This document shows, piece by piece, positions 9,696-19,900 of a stretch of 63,983 bases of DNA. Below the pieces are notes generated by a model that was not told the origin of the DNA, did not search any database, and saw nothing but the letters and a program-made list of their open reading frames with translations. How positions within the stretch are numbered: position 1 is the first letter of the stretch; each line of letters starts with the position of its first letter. Where the stretch lies: positions 1 through 63,983 of the forward strand of contig JAFAZX010000088.1 in the NCBI GenBank assembly GCA_019239425.1, read 5' to 3'. The position numbers and the translations under genes were made by a program. This stretch comes from Acidobacteriota bacterium. GTDB taxonomy: Bacteria; Acidobacteriota; Blastocatellia; Pyrinomonadales; Pyrinomonadaceae.

Positions 9696-11444
9696 TTGAA
9701 TAACACGAGCCTCCCCCGCCGTCTTTTTAACGCCGCGGCCCTCGCGGCGCTGCTGCTCCCTTCCGTCTCGCTCCAGGCACAGGTTCCACAGCAATCATAC
9801 CTCCGCAACACGCCGAGCGAGATCGAGCGCGAAGACCCGCGCGTCACCAAGATCGTCGAGGACGCCGAGAAGCACTTCCGCCTCGGCGAGTTGAACCTGA
9901 AAGACCAGAAGCGCCAGGCCGCCCGCGAGGAGTTCGACAAGGCCGTCGACACCGTGCTCGAATCGGGCATGGACGTGCGCTCGAACCCGCGCCTGAACCG
10001 CTACTACCTCGAGCTGGTCGAGCGCGTCTACCGCTACGAGGTGCCGCAGAACGTCCCAGGCGCGCGCCCCGCGAACGGCGCGGCGTTCCAGACCGTGGCG
10101 CAGACGGACGGCCAGCAGACGGCCGCGCCGGTCGAAATCGGCTTCGTCGATCAGAAGTTCGAGCCGTCGCCGCTCGATGACCTGCGCAACCTCAAGCTCG
10201 ACGAGAGCGAGTCGAAAGTCTCCGACGAGGACGTGGCGAAGCTCGAGAGCGAGATTAAGAACACGCTCGACTTCAGCTTCACGCCGCACCCGCTCGTCCA
10301 GGGCTTCATCAACTACTACCAGGGCCGCGGCCGCGCGACGATGGAGACGGGCCTGCGCCGCTCCGGCCAGTACATGGCGATGGCGCGCAAGATCTTCCGC
10401 GAGGAGGGCGTGCCCGAGGACATCGTCTGGCTCGGACAGGTCGAGAGCGCCTGGCGCCCGACCGCGCGCTCCTGGGCCGCGGCCTCCGGCCTCTGGCAGT
10501 TCATCCCCGGCACCGGCTCCCGCTTCGGCCTGCGCCAGACGGCCTACATCGACGAGCGCAACAGCTTCGAGAAGGCGACGCGCGCCTCGGCCCGCTACCT
10601 GAAGTGGCTGCACGACCAGTTCGGCAACTGGGAGCTGGCGATGGGCGCCTACAACACGGGCGAGGGCAACATCCAGCGCGCCATCGGGCGCGCGGGCGTC
10701 CGCGACTTCTGGGCCATCTACCCGTACATCGCGCAGGAGACGCGCAACTACGTCCCGAACATCCTCGCGGTCATCCTCATCGCGAAGAACCCCGAGAAGT
10801 ACGGCTTCCACAGCGTCCAGCGCATGACGCCGCTCGCCTACGACACCGTGAGCGTGCCCTCGGCGACGAGCCTCCAGCTGGTCGCGGCCCTGACCGACAC
10901 GAGCGTCGACAACATCCGCGCGCTCAACCCCGAGCTTCGTCGCGACACGACGCCGCCGGGCGAGGGCTACCTTCTGCGCGTCCCGCCGAAGCGCGGGCAC
11001 CAGATGGTCGCGCTCCTCAAGCGCATCCCCGCCGACCGCCGCACGCAGATGGCGCGCGTCGTCCAGGCCGCCCCGGGCGAGTCCTGGGACGCGGTCGCCA
11101 CGCGCGCGGGCGTGAGCTCCGCCTCGCTCCAGCAGTGGAACTCGGGCGTTGACCTCGCGAAGGGCGGCACGCTCCTCGTCCCCGCGGGCGGGCGCGTGGT
11201 GCAGACCTTGAAGAGCTACGAGCGGCCGAACAGCGCCGCCGCGCCGGCCGGCGCCGGGCTGGTCAACTACACGGCCAAGGGCGGCGAGACCATCGCGCAG
11301 GTCGCGGCGCGCTACGGCGCGTCGGTGGCCGAGGTCGCCAAGCTCAACGGCGTGACGCCCGACGAGCCGCTCGCGCGCGGCCGCCAGATTCGCGTCCCGC
11401 AGGGCAACACGAACGCGACGGCCGCCCCCGCGCGCCGCCGCTAA
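9696..11444 (+). CDS. Membrane-associated lytic murein transglycosylase with LysM domains (MltD-like)
   Basis: A 582-residue secreted protein. A signal peptide (about residues 1-28, ending LQAQ) is followed by a charged region, an SLT domain (about 215-345) and C-terminal LysM repeats (about 370-425 and 525-570). The catalytic Glu is E250 in GQVESAWRP, followed by GLWQFIPGTG and AYNTGEGN, the MltD/Slt signature. The enzyme cleaves the glycan strand of peptidoglycan to 1,6-anhydro-muropeptides; LysM domains hold it on the wall. TTG at 9696 is the start: AGGAG is 8 nt upstream and the signal peptide begins there. A GGAACTT-type promoter candidate suggests control by envelope stress. Confidence 0.92.
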   Translation: MNNTSLPRRLFNAAALAALLLPSVSLQAQVPQQSYLRNTPSEIEREDPRVTKIVEDAEKHFRLGELNLKDQKRQAAREEFDKAVDTVLESGMDVRSNPRLNRYYLELVERVYRYEVPQNVPGARPANGAAFQTVAQTDGQQTAAPVEIGFVDQKFEPSPLDDLRNLKLDESESKVSDEDVAKLESEIKNTLDFSFTPHPLVQGFINYYQGRGRATMETGLRRSGQYMAMARKIFREEGVPEDIVWLGQVESAWRPTARSWAAASGLWQFIPGTGSRFGLRQTAYIDERNSFEKATRASARYLKWLHDQFGNWELAMGAYNTGEGNIQRAIGRAGVRDFWAIYPYIAQETRNYVPNILAVILIAKNPEKYGFHSVQRMTPLAYDTVSVPSATSLQLVAALTDTSVDNIRALNPELRRDTTPPGEGYLLRVPPKRGHQMVALLKRIPADRRTQMARVVQAAPGESWDAVATRAGVSSASLQQWNSGVDLAKGGTLLVPAGGRVVQTLKSYERPNSAAAPAGAGLVNYTAKGGETIAQVAARYGASVAEVAKLNGVTPDEPLARGRQIRVPQGNTNATAAPARRR

Positions 11445-11456
11445 AAGATAAGGATG

Positions 11457-11524
11457 AAGGATGAAGGCGGAAGGATGAAGAGGATGCAGTTAGCTATCCT
11501 CTTCATCCTTCCGCCTTCATCCTT
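11457..11524. repeat. Perfect 29-bp palindrome (GGATGAA family)
   Basis: Arms 11457-11485 and 11496-11524 are perfectly complementary over 29 bp with a 10-nt loop. The arms are made of the repeated unit AAGGATGAAG. It lies 12 nt after the transglycosylase stop and may also end that transcript, but no T-run follows. Confidence 0.95.
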
Positions 11525-11577
11525 TAACTCAAACCAAGGCGTCCGCCAGCGCCTCACACGCTCACGCTGGCACGCCT

Positions 11578-13143
11578 ATGCTCTTCCGCACGCAGTCCGC
11601 CGCCGTCTACGGCATCGACGCAGACCTCGTCGACATTGAAGTCGATCTGACCCCGGTCAAGGGCGAGGCCGACTCGAACCCTTCGGTCACCATCGTCGGC
11701 CTGCCCGACCTCGCCGTGCGCGAGTCGCGCGAGCGCATCCGCGCCGCCGTCAACAACAGCGCCTTCTTCTTCCCCTTTCACAAGACGACCATCAACCTCG
11801 CGCCTGCGGACGTGCGCAAGGAGGGCGCGAGCTTCGACCTGCCCATCGCGCTCGGCGTCCTCGGGGCCAACGGTGACCTCGGCGGCGTGGAAGGTCTGAC
11901 CGACGTGCTCTCGGTCGGAGAGCTGTCGCTCGACGGACGCCTCCGTCCAGTGCGCGGCGCGCTCCCCATCGCGCTCCGCGCGCGGGACGCGGGGATTAAA
12001 AGTCTTCTCCTGCCCGAAGAGAACGCGACCGAGGCCGCGTTCGTCAAGGGCGTGGACGTGTACGCCGCAAGCACACTGCGCGCGGCCGTCGAGCTGGTCG
12101 GCGCGCTGCGCGCGGGGAGTGGGCCGAAGCCCCTGCGCGCGGACGAGACGAAGCTCCTGACGAACGACAACTCCTATGAAGTCGACTTCCGGGAGGTGCG
12201 CGGTCAGCACGCCGTCAAGCGCGCGCTCGAAGTCGCGTCGGCCGGCTCTCACAACATCCTTCTCATCGGCCCGCCCGGCTCGGGCAAGACGATGCTCGCG
12301 AAGCGGCTGCCGACGATCCTCCCTCCGCTGGAGTTCGAGGCGGCGCTTGAGCTGACGAAGATTCACTCGGTCGCCGGGCTGACCAACCGCACGGGCCTCG
12401 TCACCGCGCGCCCGTTCCGCTCGCCGCACCACACCATCAGCGACGGCGGCCTCATCGGCGGCGGCGCCGTGCCGCGCCCCGGCGAAGTCTCACTCGCGCA
12501 CCACGGCGTCCTCTTCCTCGACGAGCTGCCGGAGTTCGACCGCTCCGTCCTCGAAGTCTTAAGACAGCCCCTGGAAGACCGGCGCGTCACCATCAGCCGC
12601 GCCGCGATGACCCTGACCTTCCCGGCCTCCTTCATGCTCGCCGCCGCGATGAACCCCTGTCCCTGCGGCTTCTATAACGACCCCGTCCGCGAGTGCCGCT
12701 GCACGCCCCCGCAGATACAGCGCTACGTCGGCCGCGTCTCCGGCCCTCTGCTCGACCGCATCGACATCCACGTGGACGTGCCGGCCGTCCGCTTCAAAGA
12801 GCTTTCCGACAAGGGCGCGCCCGAGGGCGAGGGCTCCGCCAGTATCCGCGCGCGGGTGCTGGCGGCCCGCGCCCGGCAGGCCGAGCGCTTCCGCGGCCGG
12901 CCCGTCTTCTCCAACGCGCAGATGACGCCGCGCCTCATCCGGCTCAACTGCCGCCTCGACGCGCAGGGCGAACAACTGTTAGAGCAGGCCATGACCCGCC
13001 AGGGCCTCTCAGCCCGCGCCTACGACCGCATCCTCAAAGTCAGCCGCACCATCGCCGACCTCGAAGCCTCCGCAGACATCCTCCCCAAACACGTCTCCGA
13101 GGCCGTCGGCTACCGCTCCCTCGACCGCACCTACTGGGCCTGA
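11578..13143 (+). CDS. comM: YifB/ComM family Mg-chelatase-like AAA+ ATPase
   Basis: A 521-residue protein with the full ComM layout: an N-terminal Lon-protease-like fold (about 1-180, FDLPIALGVLG), a Mg-chelatase AAA+ core with Walker A GPPGSGKTM at residues 231-239, Walker B VLFLDELPEF, a Cys-rich insertion (NPCPCGFY ... CRC), and a C-terminal lid domain. ComM is a hexameric helicase that promotes branch migration during natural transformation. The ATG at 11578 is used although no clear ribosome site precedes it; the gene follows the palindrome by 53 nt. Confidence 0.93.
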   Translation: MLFRTQSAAVYGIDADLVDIEVDLTPVKGEADSNPSVTIVGLPDLAVRESRERIRAAVNNSAFFFPFHKTTINLAPADVRKEGASFDLPIALGVLGANGDLGGVEGLTDVLSVGELSLDGRLRPVRGALPIALRARDAGIKSLLLPEENATEAAFVKGVDVYAASTLRAAVELVGALRAGSGPKPLRADETKLLTNDNSYEVDFREVRGQHAVKRALEVASAGSHNILLIGPPGSGKTMLAKRLPTILPPLEFEAALELTKIHSVAGLTNRTGLVTARPFRSPHHTISDGGLIGGGAVPRPGEVSLAHHGVLFLDELPEFDRSVLEVLRQPLEDRRVTISRAAMTLTFPASFMLAAAMNPCPCGFYNDPVRECRCTPPQIQRYVGRVSGPLLDRIDIHVDVPAVRFKELSDKGAPEGEGSASIRARVLAARARQAERFRGRPVFSNAQMTPRLIRLNCRLDAQGEQLLEQAMTRQGLSARAYDRILKVSRTIADLEASADILPKHVSEAVGYRSLDRTYWA

Positions 13144-13192
13144 GACACGTGGCCGTTACGGATTCCCCACCCGCCAATGTATATTGGCGCGG

Positions 13193-13846
13193 ATGCGTCC
13201 GGAGATAAGGGAGCTGGCGGAGCGGCTCTGGGATTACCACCACGTCGGCCACGCGCTTGAGAGGTCGGAGGTCGTCCTCGTCCTCTGTAGCCACGACACG
13301 GCCGTCGCCGAGCGCGGCGCGCAGTTGTACCTGGAAGGCTGGGCGCCGCGGCTCGTCTTCTCGGGGGGCTTAGGCGTCATCACCAGGAACCTTTGGAGCG
13401 AGCCGGAGGCGGAGCTGTTCGCGGGCATCGCCCGTGAGATGGGCGTGCCCGGCAGTGCGATTCTCGTCGAGACGCGCTCGACCAACACGGGCGAGAACGT
13501 CCGGTTCACCCGCAAGCTTCTGGCCGGGCGCGGGCCCGAGCCGCGGAGCGTCATCCTCGTGCAGAAGCCCTACATGGAGCGCCGCGCGTACGCGACGTTC
13601 AAAAGGTACTGGCCCGAACCGCGCGTCCACGTCACCTCGCCGCAGGTCTCTTTCGAGGAGTACCTGGAGCGCTACTCCAACCGCGCGCTCACCGCGGACG
13701 ACGTGGTCGGCATCATGGTCGGCGACCTCCAGCGCATCCGCCTCTACCCCGAGAAGGGTTTCCAGATTCCGCAGGAGATACCCGCTGACGTGTGGGCCGC
13801 CTACGAAGAGTTAGTCCGCCTGGGCTACGACAAGTACCTGGTCTGA
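13193..13846 (+). CDS. YdcF/DUF218 family protein
   Basis: A 217-residue cytoplasmic protein of the YdcF-like (DUF218) family: VVLVLCSHDTAVAERGAQLYLEG near residue 30, the SGG loop near 58, the STNTGENVRF motif near 97 and VQKPYMERRA near 120. Members bind nucleotide-like ligands or act near cell-envelope carrier lipids; no specific reaction is established for this soluble type. No membrane helix is present. ATG 13193 is used; an in-frame TTG lies 9 nt upstream. A small hairpin (13173-13188) covers the expected ribosome site. Confidence 0.8.
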   Translation: MRPEIRELAERLWDYHHVGHALERSEVVLVLCSHDTAVAERGAQLYLEGWAPRLVFSGGLGVITRNLWSEPEAELFAGIAREMGVPGSAILVETRSTNTGENVRFTRKLLAGRGPEPRSVILVQKPYMERRAYATFKRYWPEPRVHVTSPQVSFEEYLERYSNRALTADDVVGIMVGDLQRIRLYPEKGFQIPQEIPADVWAAYEELVRLGYDKYLV

Positions 13847-13850
13847 AAAC

Positions 13851-13953
13851 CAAAAGTAAAAGGCAGAAGGCGAAAGTGAAGAAAGGCAGAAGTCTTAAAA
13901 AGCCCCCCGCGCGCGCCGCGCTCACGCTTTTGACTTTCACCTTTTTACTTTTG
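13851..13953. repeat. Imperfect palindrome (AAAGTAAAAGG family) inside the GH2 signal-peptide region
   Basis: The outer arms 13851-13861 and 13943-13953 are an 11-bp perfect inverted repeat, and inner arms 13869-13877 and 13932-13940 add about 9 bp. The composition (A/G-rich left, T/C-rich right) differs sharply from the flanks. It begins 4 nt after the YdcF stop, and its right arm encodes the hydrophobic core of the GH2 signal peptide. Confidence 0.65.
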
Positions 13954-16809
13954 CCTCTCCCCTCGTCGTACGGGCAGGGTTCGAGAAAGACCTGGCCGTT
14001 GCAGACGAAGGGGCAGGAGGGTTTGCGCGAGCCGCAGGAGCGCGGGACTCTGCCCGTCCCTACGACGGCTTTCTCGAAGCCTGTGGCGAAGCCGGAAGGT
14101 GTGCCGGGGCCAGCGCTCGCGGCGAGGGGGGATAGCGAGTGGGCGCTCGCGCGCGGTTGGCGGATGCTTGAAGCGCCGAAGGTTTCGGACGAAGGCGACG
14201 CGGTCTCGCGTCCGGGTTACCCGGTCGAGGGTTGGTTGCGGGCGACGGTGCCGGGCACGGTCTTGACGACGCTCGTCGACCGCGGCGTCTACCCAGACCC
14301 CGACTACGGCCTGAACAACCTCGCCATCCCCGAGACGCTCAACAAGCAGGACTATTGGTTCCGCGCGGAGTTCACGCCGCCCGCCTCGACGAGGGCCAGG
14401 CGTTTCCAACTCACGCTCAACGGCGTCAACTACTCGGCCGCGGTCTGGCTCAACGGCCGGCGTCTGGGCGAGGTGCGCGGTGCCTTCGTGCGCGGCGTGT
14501 TCGACGTGACGGACGTGCTCGTCAAGGGCCGCGCGAACGCGCTCGCCGTGCGCGTCTCGCCGCCGCCGCACCCGGGCATCCCGCACGAGGAGTCTGTGAA
14601 GGCAGGCCCCGGCCCGAACGGCGGCGTGATGTGTCTGGACGGCCCGACCTTCTTCTGCACCGAAGGCTGGGACTGGATTCCCGGCGTGCGCGACCGCGCG
14701 ACCGGCTTGTGGCAGGAGGTGACGCTGAAGGCGACAGGCGCGGTGCGCGTCGGCGACGTGCAGGTCGTGACGCGCCTGCCTCTGCCGGACACGTCGAGCG
14801 CCGCAGTTAACATCCAGGTGCCTCTCGTCAACGAGACGAACGACGAAGTCGCGGGCACGCTTGAGGCTTCGTTCGAGGGCGTCACCGTTCGCAAACGTGC
14901 GACGGTCTTGCCGGGGCGGACGGTGTTCGCGCTCGCGCCTACGGACTTCCCGCAGTTGAGGTTGAAGAACCCTCGGCTCTGGTGGCCGAACGGCTACGGG
15001 CGGCCGGAGCTTTACCACCTGCGCGTGAGTTTTAAGACGGGCGCGGGCGCGTCCGACGAAAAGCGCCTGCGCTTCGGCGTGCGCGAGCTGAGTTATGAGC
15101 TGACGCTTCTGGACGGCGCGGGGCGTCTGCGCCGCGTCGAGTACGACCCGGCGCAGGCGCAGGGCGAGCACGTCGTCAACGTCGGCCACGCGGGGATGAT
15201 TGAATCGGCCGAGGGTTGGGTCGCCTCGTTCGTCAACGGCAAAGAGTCTTCTTCTTCGATTCGCGCGCTCGAGGACGTGCGCGCCTCGCCGCATCTGGTC
15301 GTGCGCGTCAACGGCGTGCGCGTCAGTTGCCGCGGCGGGAACTGGGGCCTCGACGACACGCGCAAGCGCGTCTCGCGCGAGCGCATGGAGCCTTACTTTC
15401 GCCTGCACCGCGAGGCGGGGCTGACCATGATTCGCAACTGGTGCGGGCAGAACACGGAAGAGGTCTTCTACGACCTGGCCGACGAGTACGGCCTGCTCGT
15501 CTGGAACGACTTCTGGCTCTCGACGCAGGACTGGAACCTTGAGCCGCAAGACCCCGCGCTCTTCCTCGCGAACGCGCGCGACGTCGTCTCGCGCTTCCGC
15601 AGCCATCCGTCCATTGCCGTCTGGTGCGGGCGCAACGAGGGCGTCCCGCCGCCCTTTATCAACGAGGGGCTGGACGAGATCATCCGCACGCTCGACGGCA
15701 CGCGCTACTACTCGCCCAACTCGCGCGACGTGAACTTGCAGGGGAGCGGGCCGTGGCACTACGGCGACGCCTTCAAGTTCTTCACGACGCGCGGCCGCGG
15801 CTTCTCGACCGAGCTGGGCCTGCCCTCGCCGCCCTCGGCCGACACCCTCCGCACGTTCCTGCCGGCGTCCGACCACTGGCCGCCCGACGACGCCTGGGCC
15901 TACCACGACTGGCACTTCGGAGGGGGCGGCGACAACAAGCACTTCATGGACGCGATGAGGGAAGAGCTGGGCGAGCCCACGAGCCTCGAAGACTTCGAGC
16001 GCAAGGCGCAGCTCCTCTCTTACGCGAGCCACCGCGCGATGTTCGAGGGCTTCAACGCACACCTCTGGAACCCGAACACGGGCCGCCTGATGTGGATGAC
16101 GCACCCGGCTTGGCCGAGCACGGAGTGGCAGATGTACAGCTCCGACTACTCGACGCACGGCGCGTACTTCGGCGTGAAGAAGGCCAACGAGCCCCTGCAC
16201 GTCCAGCTCGACCAGCCCGACCTCGGCCTCACCGTCGTCAACCACACGCAAAAGACGCTCCGAGACCTGCGGCTTCTCGTGCACCTCTACAACGTCAACG
16301 GCGAAGCCATCGCCACGCACGAGCAGACGCTCTCGGCGCCTTCGAACGCGGCCGTCCGCATCTCGCGCCTACAGGTGCCCGCGTGGGTGAAGGACGGCGT
16401 CGTCTTCGTCAGGCTCACGCTCATCGACGCCGCGTCGCAGGTGCTCGCCGAGAACTTCTACTGGCACGCGGCGCAGAAGTCCGGCTACCGCAAGCTCGAC
16501 GACATGGGCGAGACGCCCCTGGTCTGCGAAGCGCTCTTGAGGAGGGAGCGCGGCGCGGCGCGCGTCGAGGTCGAGTTGTGGAACTACAACGAATACGGCG
16601 TGGCCCTCGCCGCGCGGGTCGTCGTGCGCGACGCGGAGACGAAGGCGCGCGTGCTCCCGGCCTACGCGAGCGACAACTACGTCTCGCTGGTTCCGGGCGA
16701 ACGGCGGCGCATCACCATCGAAGTTCCGAAGCCGGCCCGCGGCATGGAGGTCGAGCTGAAGGGCTGGAATGTGCGCCGCTCCGTCACGCCCGTCGTCGTC
16801 GCGCGTTGA
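13876..16809 (+). CDS. GH2 family glycosidase (exo-beta-glucosaminidase / endo-beta-mannosidase type), secreted
   Basis: A 977-residue enzyme. A signal peptide (about 1-33) is followed by a repeat-derived linker, a GH2 sugar-binding domain (about 75-270), an immunoglobulin-like domain, a TIM barrel (about 470-740) and C-terminal beta domains. The acid/base Glu is E588 in WCGRNEG and the likely nucleophile is E646 in FSTELGLPS. The pattern is closest to exo-beta-D-glucosaminidase and mannosylglycoprotein endo-beta-mannosidase members rather than beta-galactosidase; the exact substrate cannot be fixed. Beside GH38 and GH92 enzymes, a beta-mannosyl or glucosaminyl linkage of an N-glycan core is plausible. 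GTG 13876 is taken as start: AAGG lies 5 nt upstream and a good signal peptide begins there. It opens a run of six same-strand genes. Confidence 0.85.
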   Translation: MKKGRSLKKPPARAALTLLTFTFLLLPLPSSYGQGSRKTWPLQTKGQEGLREPQERGTLPVPTTAFSKPVAKPEGVPGPALAARGDSEWALARGWRMLEAPKVSDEGDAVSRPGYPVEGWLRATVPGTVLTTLVDRGVYPDPDYGLNNLAIPETLNKQDYWFRAEFTPPASTRARRFQLTLNGVNYSAAVWLNGRRLGEVRGAFVRGVFDVTDVLVKGRANALAVRVSPPPHPGIPHEESVKAGPGPNGGVMCLDGPTFFCTEGWDWIPGVRDRATGLWQEVTLKATGAVRVGDVQVVTRLPLPDTSSAAVNIQVPLVNETNDEVAGTLEASFEGVTVRKRATVLPGRTVFALAPTDFPQLRLKNPRLWWPNGYGRPELYHLRVSFKTGAGASDEKRLRFGVRELSYELTLLDGAGRLRRVEYDPAQAQGEHVVNVGHAGMIESAEGWVASFVNGKESSSSIRALEDVRASPHLVVRVNGVRVSCRGGNWGLDDTRKRVSRERMEPYFRLHREAGLTMIRNWCGQNTEEVFYDLADEYGLLVWNDFWLSTQDWNLEPQDPALFLANARDVVSRFRSHPSIAVWCGRNEGVPPPFINEGLDEIIRTLDGTRYYSPNSRDVNLQGSGPWHYGDAFKFFTTRGRGFSTELGLPSPPSADTLRTFLPASDHWPPDDAWAYHDWHFGGGGDNKHFMDAMREELGEPTSLEDFERKAQLLSYASHRAMFEGFNAHLWNPNTGRLMWMTHPAWPSTEWQMYSSDYSTHGAYFGVKKANEPLHVQLDQPDLGLTVVNHTQKTLRDLRLLVHLYNVNGEAIATHEQTLSAPSNAAVRISRLQVPAWVKDGVVFVRLTLIDAASQVLAENFYWHAAQKSGYRKLDDMGETPLVCEALLRRERGAARVEVELWNYNEYGVALAARVVVRDAETKARVLPAYASDNYVSLVPGERRRITIEVPKPARGMEVELKGWNVRRSVTPVVVAR

Positions 16810-16913
16810 CGCGGGGCGGCGTTTCGTTTAGAAGTTGTCCACACCGCTGTTATTCAGACGGCCCGCTCTAATTTTCAATTCAAAGTCACACTGACCCTGC
16901 GGAGGACGGACGG

Positions 16914-19900
16914 ATGTACTCTGGACGTAAGCGGTTACTCGCGCTGGCGCTCTCGTGCCTGACCCTTTTGCCGTGCGCCTCGGCGCAGACGCGCCCCGAT
17001 CTGTCGAAGGAGCCGACGCTCTACGTCGTCGGCTACGCGCACCTCGATACGCAGTGGCGCTGGGAGTACCCGCAGGTCATCAACGAGTATTTGCCGAACA
17101 CGATGCGCGACAACTTCGCGCTCTTCGAGAAGTACCCGAACTACCTCTTCAACTTCACCGGCGCGAACCGCTACCGTCTGATGAAGGAGTACTGGCCCGA
17201 GGACTACGCGCGGCTCAAGTCTTACGTCGCGGCGGGGCGCTGGTTCCCCGCCGGCTCGTCGATGGAGGAGGGCGACCCCAACAACGCCTCGGCCGAATCA
17301 ATCGTCCGCCAGATTCTCTACGGCTCGCACTACTTCCGCCGCGAGTTCGGCAAGACGAGCGCCGAGTACATGCTGCCCGACAGCTTCGGCTTCCCGGCGT
17401 CTCTGCCCTCCATCCTCGCGCACATGGGGCTCAAGGGCTTCTCGACGCAGAAGCTCTACTGGAAGTCGGCGGCGCGCGTCGGCGGCCCTGACTCGCCCGA
17501 GCGGACGCCGGACGGCGTGCCCTTCAACGTCGGCATGTGGGCGGGGCCGGACGGGCGCGGCGTCATCGCCGCCTTCAACCCGCGCGACTACACCTCGAAC
17601 GTGCGCGAGGACTACAGCAGGAGTCCGCCGCCTTCGGCCTCGAACCCCGACCCGAAGGTGAACTACAAGCCCGTCGACTGGCCCGCGCGCATCCGGCGCA
17701 ACGGCGAGGTGAGCGGCCTCTTCACGGACTACACCTACTTCGGCACGGGCGACGTGGGCGGCGCGCCGCGCGAGTTCTCGGTGAAGGTGGTGGACGCGCT
17801 CGCCGGGAGGAAGAAGATCGTGCTCCCGCCGCCGCCGCCCGTCATCCCCCCGGTCGACCTGGAAGGCACGCCCGTCCAGGTCGGCGACGGCCCCGTGCGC
17901 GTGCTCTCGGCCACGTCCGAGCAGATGTTCTTGGACATCAAGCCCGAGCAGACCGCGCGCCTGCCGCGCTACAGCGGCGACCTCCTCTTGAGCGACCACT
18001 CTTCGGGTTCGACCTCTTCGGAGACGACGCAGAAGCGTTGGAACCGGCACAACGAGCTGCTGGCCGACGCGGCCGAGCGCGCCTCGGTCGCCGCCGCCTG
18101 GATGGGCGGCCGTGAGTACCCGCAGCAGAGGTTGAACGACGCCTGGACGCTCGTGATGGGCGGGCAGTTCCACGACATCCTGCCGGGCACGGCGACGCCG
18201 AAGGCTTTCGAGTTCTCGTGGAACGACGACGTGATCGCGGGCAATCAGTTCTCGTCGGTGCTGACGAGCGCGACCGAAGCAATCGCCGGCGGGATGGACA
18301 CGCGCGGGCAGGGCATACCGGTCGTCGTCTACAACCCCCTCAACGTCGAGCGCGAGGACGTGGTGGAGGCGGACATCTTTCCCATTGAGAGGGACAGGAT
18401 CGAAGACTTCCGCGTCATAGACCCGCATGGGAGGGAGGTGCCCGCGCAGTTCATCGGGGGCGGGGTGCAGAAGATTGCCTTCCTGGCGCGCGTGCCTGCG
18501 GTCGGTTACGCCGTCTACCACGTGCGCACGGGGCAGTGGCCCCCGGCCGCCAACCCCGAGCTGAAGGTGAGCGAGTCGTCACTTGAGAACGCGCGCTACC
18601 GCGTCAGCCTGAACGGCGACGGCGACGTGTCGAGCATCTTCGACAAGAAGGTCGGGAAGGAGTTGTTGAAGGCGCCCGCGCGGCTCGCGTTCCAGACCGA
18701 GCGGCCGAAGGACTGGCCGGCGTGGAACATGGACTGGGCCGACCAGCAGAAGCCGCCGCGCGGCTACGTCTCGGGGGCCGCGAAGATTCGCGTCGTCGAG
18801 AGCGGCCCCGCCCGCGTCGCGGTCGAGGTAGAGCGCGAGAGCGAAGGCTCGAAGTTCGTGCAGACCGTCCGCCTCTCGGCGGGCGGCGCGGGCGAGCGCG
18901 TCGAGTTCGCGAACCGCGTCGACTGGCGCTCCGAAGCCGCCGCGCTCAAGGCGACGTTCCCGTTGACAGCGTCGAACCCCGAGGCGACCTACAACTGGGA
19001 CGTGGGCACCATCAGGCGCGGCAACAACGACGAGCGGAAGTACGAGGTGCCCTCGCACCAGTGGTTCGACCTCACCGACAAGGGCGGCGCGTACGGCGTG
19101 ACCGTCCTGTCCGATTGCAAGTACGGCTCGGACAAGCCGGACGATAATACTCTTCGCTTGACGCTCCTGTTCACGCCGGGCCTGGGGACGGGCAACGGCT
19201 GGGAGTTCCACGACCAGACGACGCAGGACTGGGGTCACCACGAGTTCACGTACGGCCTCGCCGGCCACGCGGGTGACTGGCGCGCGGCCGAGACCGACTG
19301 GCAGGCGCAACGTTTGAACCAGCCGCTCATCGCCTTCGGCTCCTACGGAGAACACGCGGGCGCGCTCGGCAAGAGCTTTTCGTTAATGGGCGTCAGCAAC
19401 AGCCGCGTGCGCCTGCTCGCCTTGAAGAAGGCGGAGGAGTCTGACGAAGTGGTCGTCCGCCTCGTCGAGCTCGACGGGAAGAGCGCGCCCGGCGTGCGCC
19501 TGCGTTTCGCCGGCCCGGTCGCCGCGGCGCGCGAGGTCACGGGGCAGGAGCAGCCGCTCGGCCCCGCGCGCGTCGAGAAGGGCGAGCTGGTGTCGGACTT
19601 CGGCCCCTACCAACTACGCACCTTCGCCCTGAAACTCGCGCCCTCGCGCGTGAGGCTGAACGCGCCGAGGTCTGTCCCCGTCGAGCTGCCTTACGACCTC
19701 GCTTCGGCCAGCCCGCACGTGACGAAGGCGGGCGGCGTGAAGAATGAGGGCGGCTTCGACGGCGCGGGCGGAAGCCTCCCTTCGGAGATGCTGCCGGGTG
19801 AGGTCGCGTTCGACGGCGTGCGCTTCAAACTCTCGCAAGGCGCGTTGAACGCGCTCGCGGCGCGCGGGCAGACGCTCAGTCTCCCCGGCGGAAACTTCAG

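Noticed and set aside
13963..14078. Treating the second inverted repeat in GH2 as a terminator
   Set aside because: It is inside the open frame, has no T-run and its arms are interrupted.
13945..16320. Minus-strand open frame of 791 codons
   Set aside because: Antisense shadow of the GH2 gene, with no recognisable domain or start signal.
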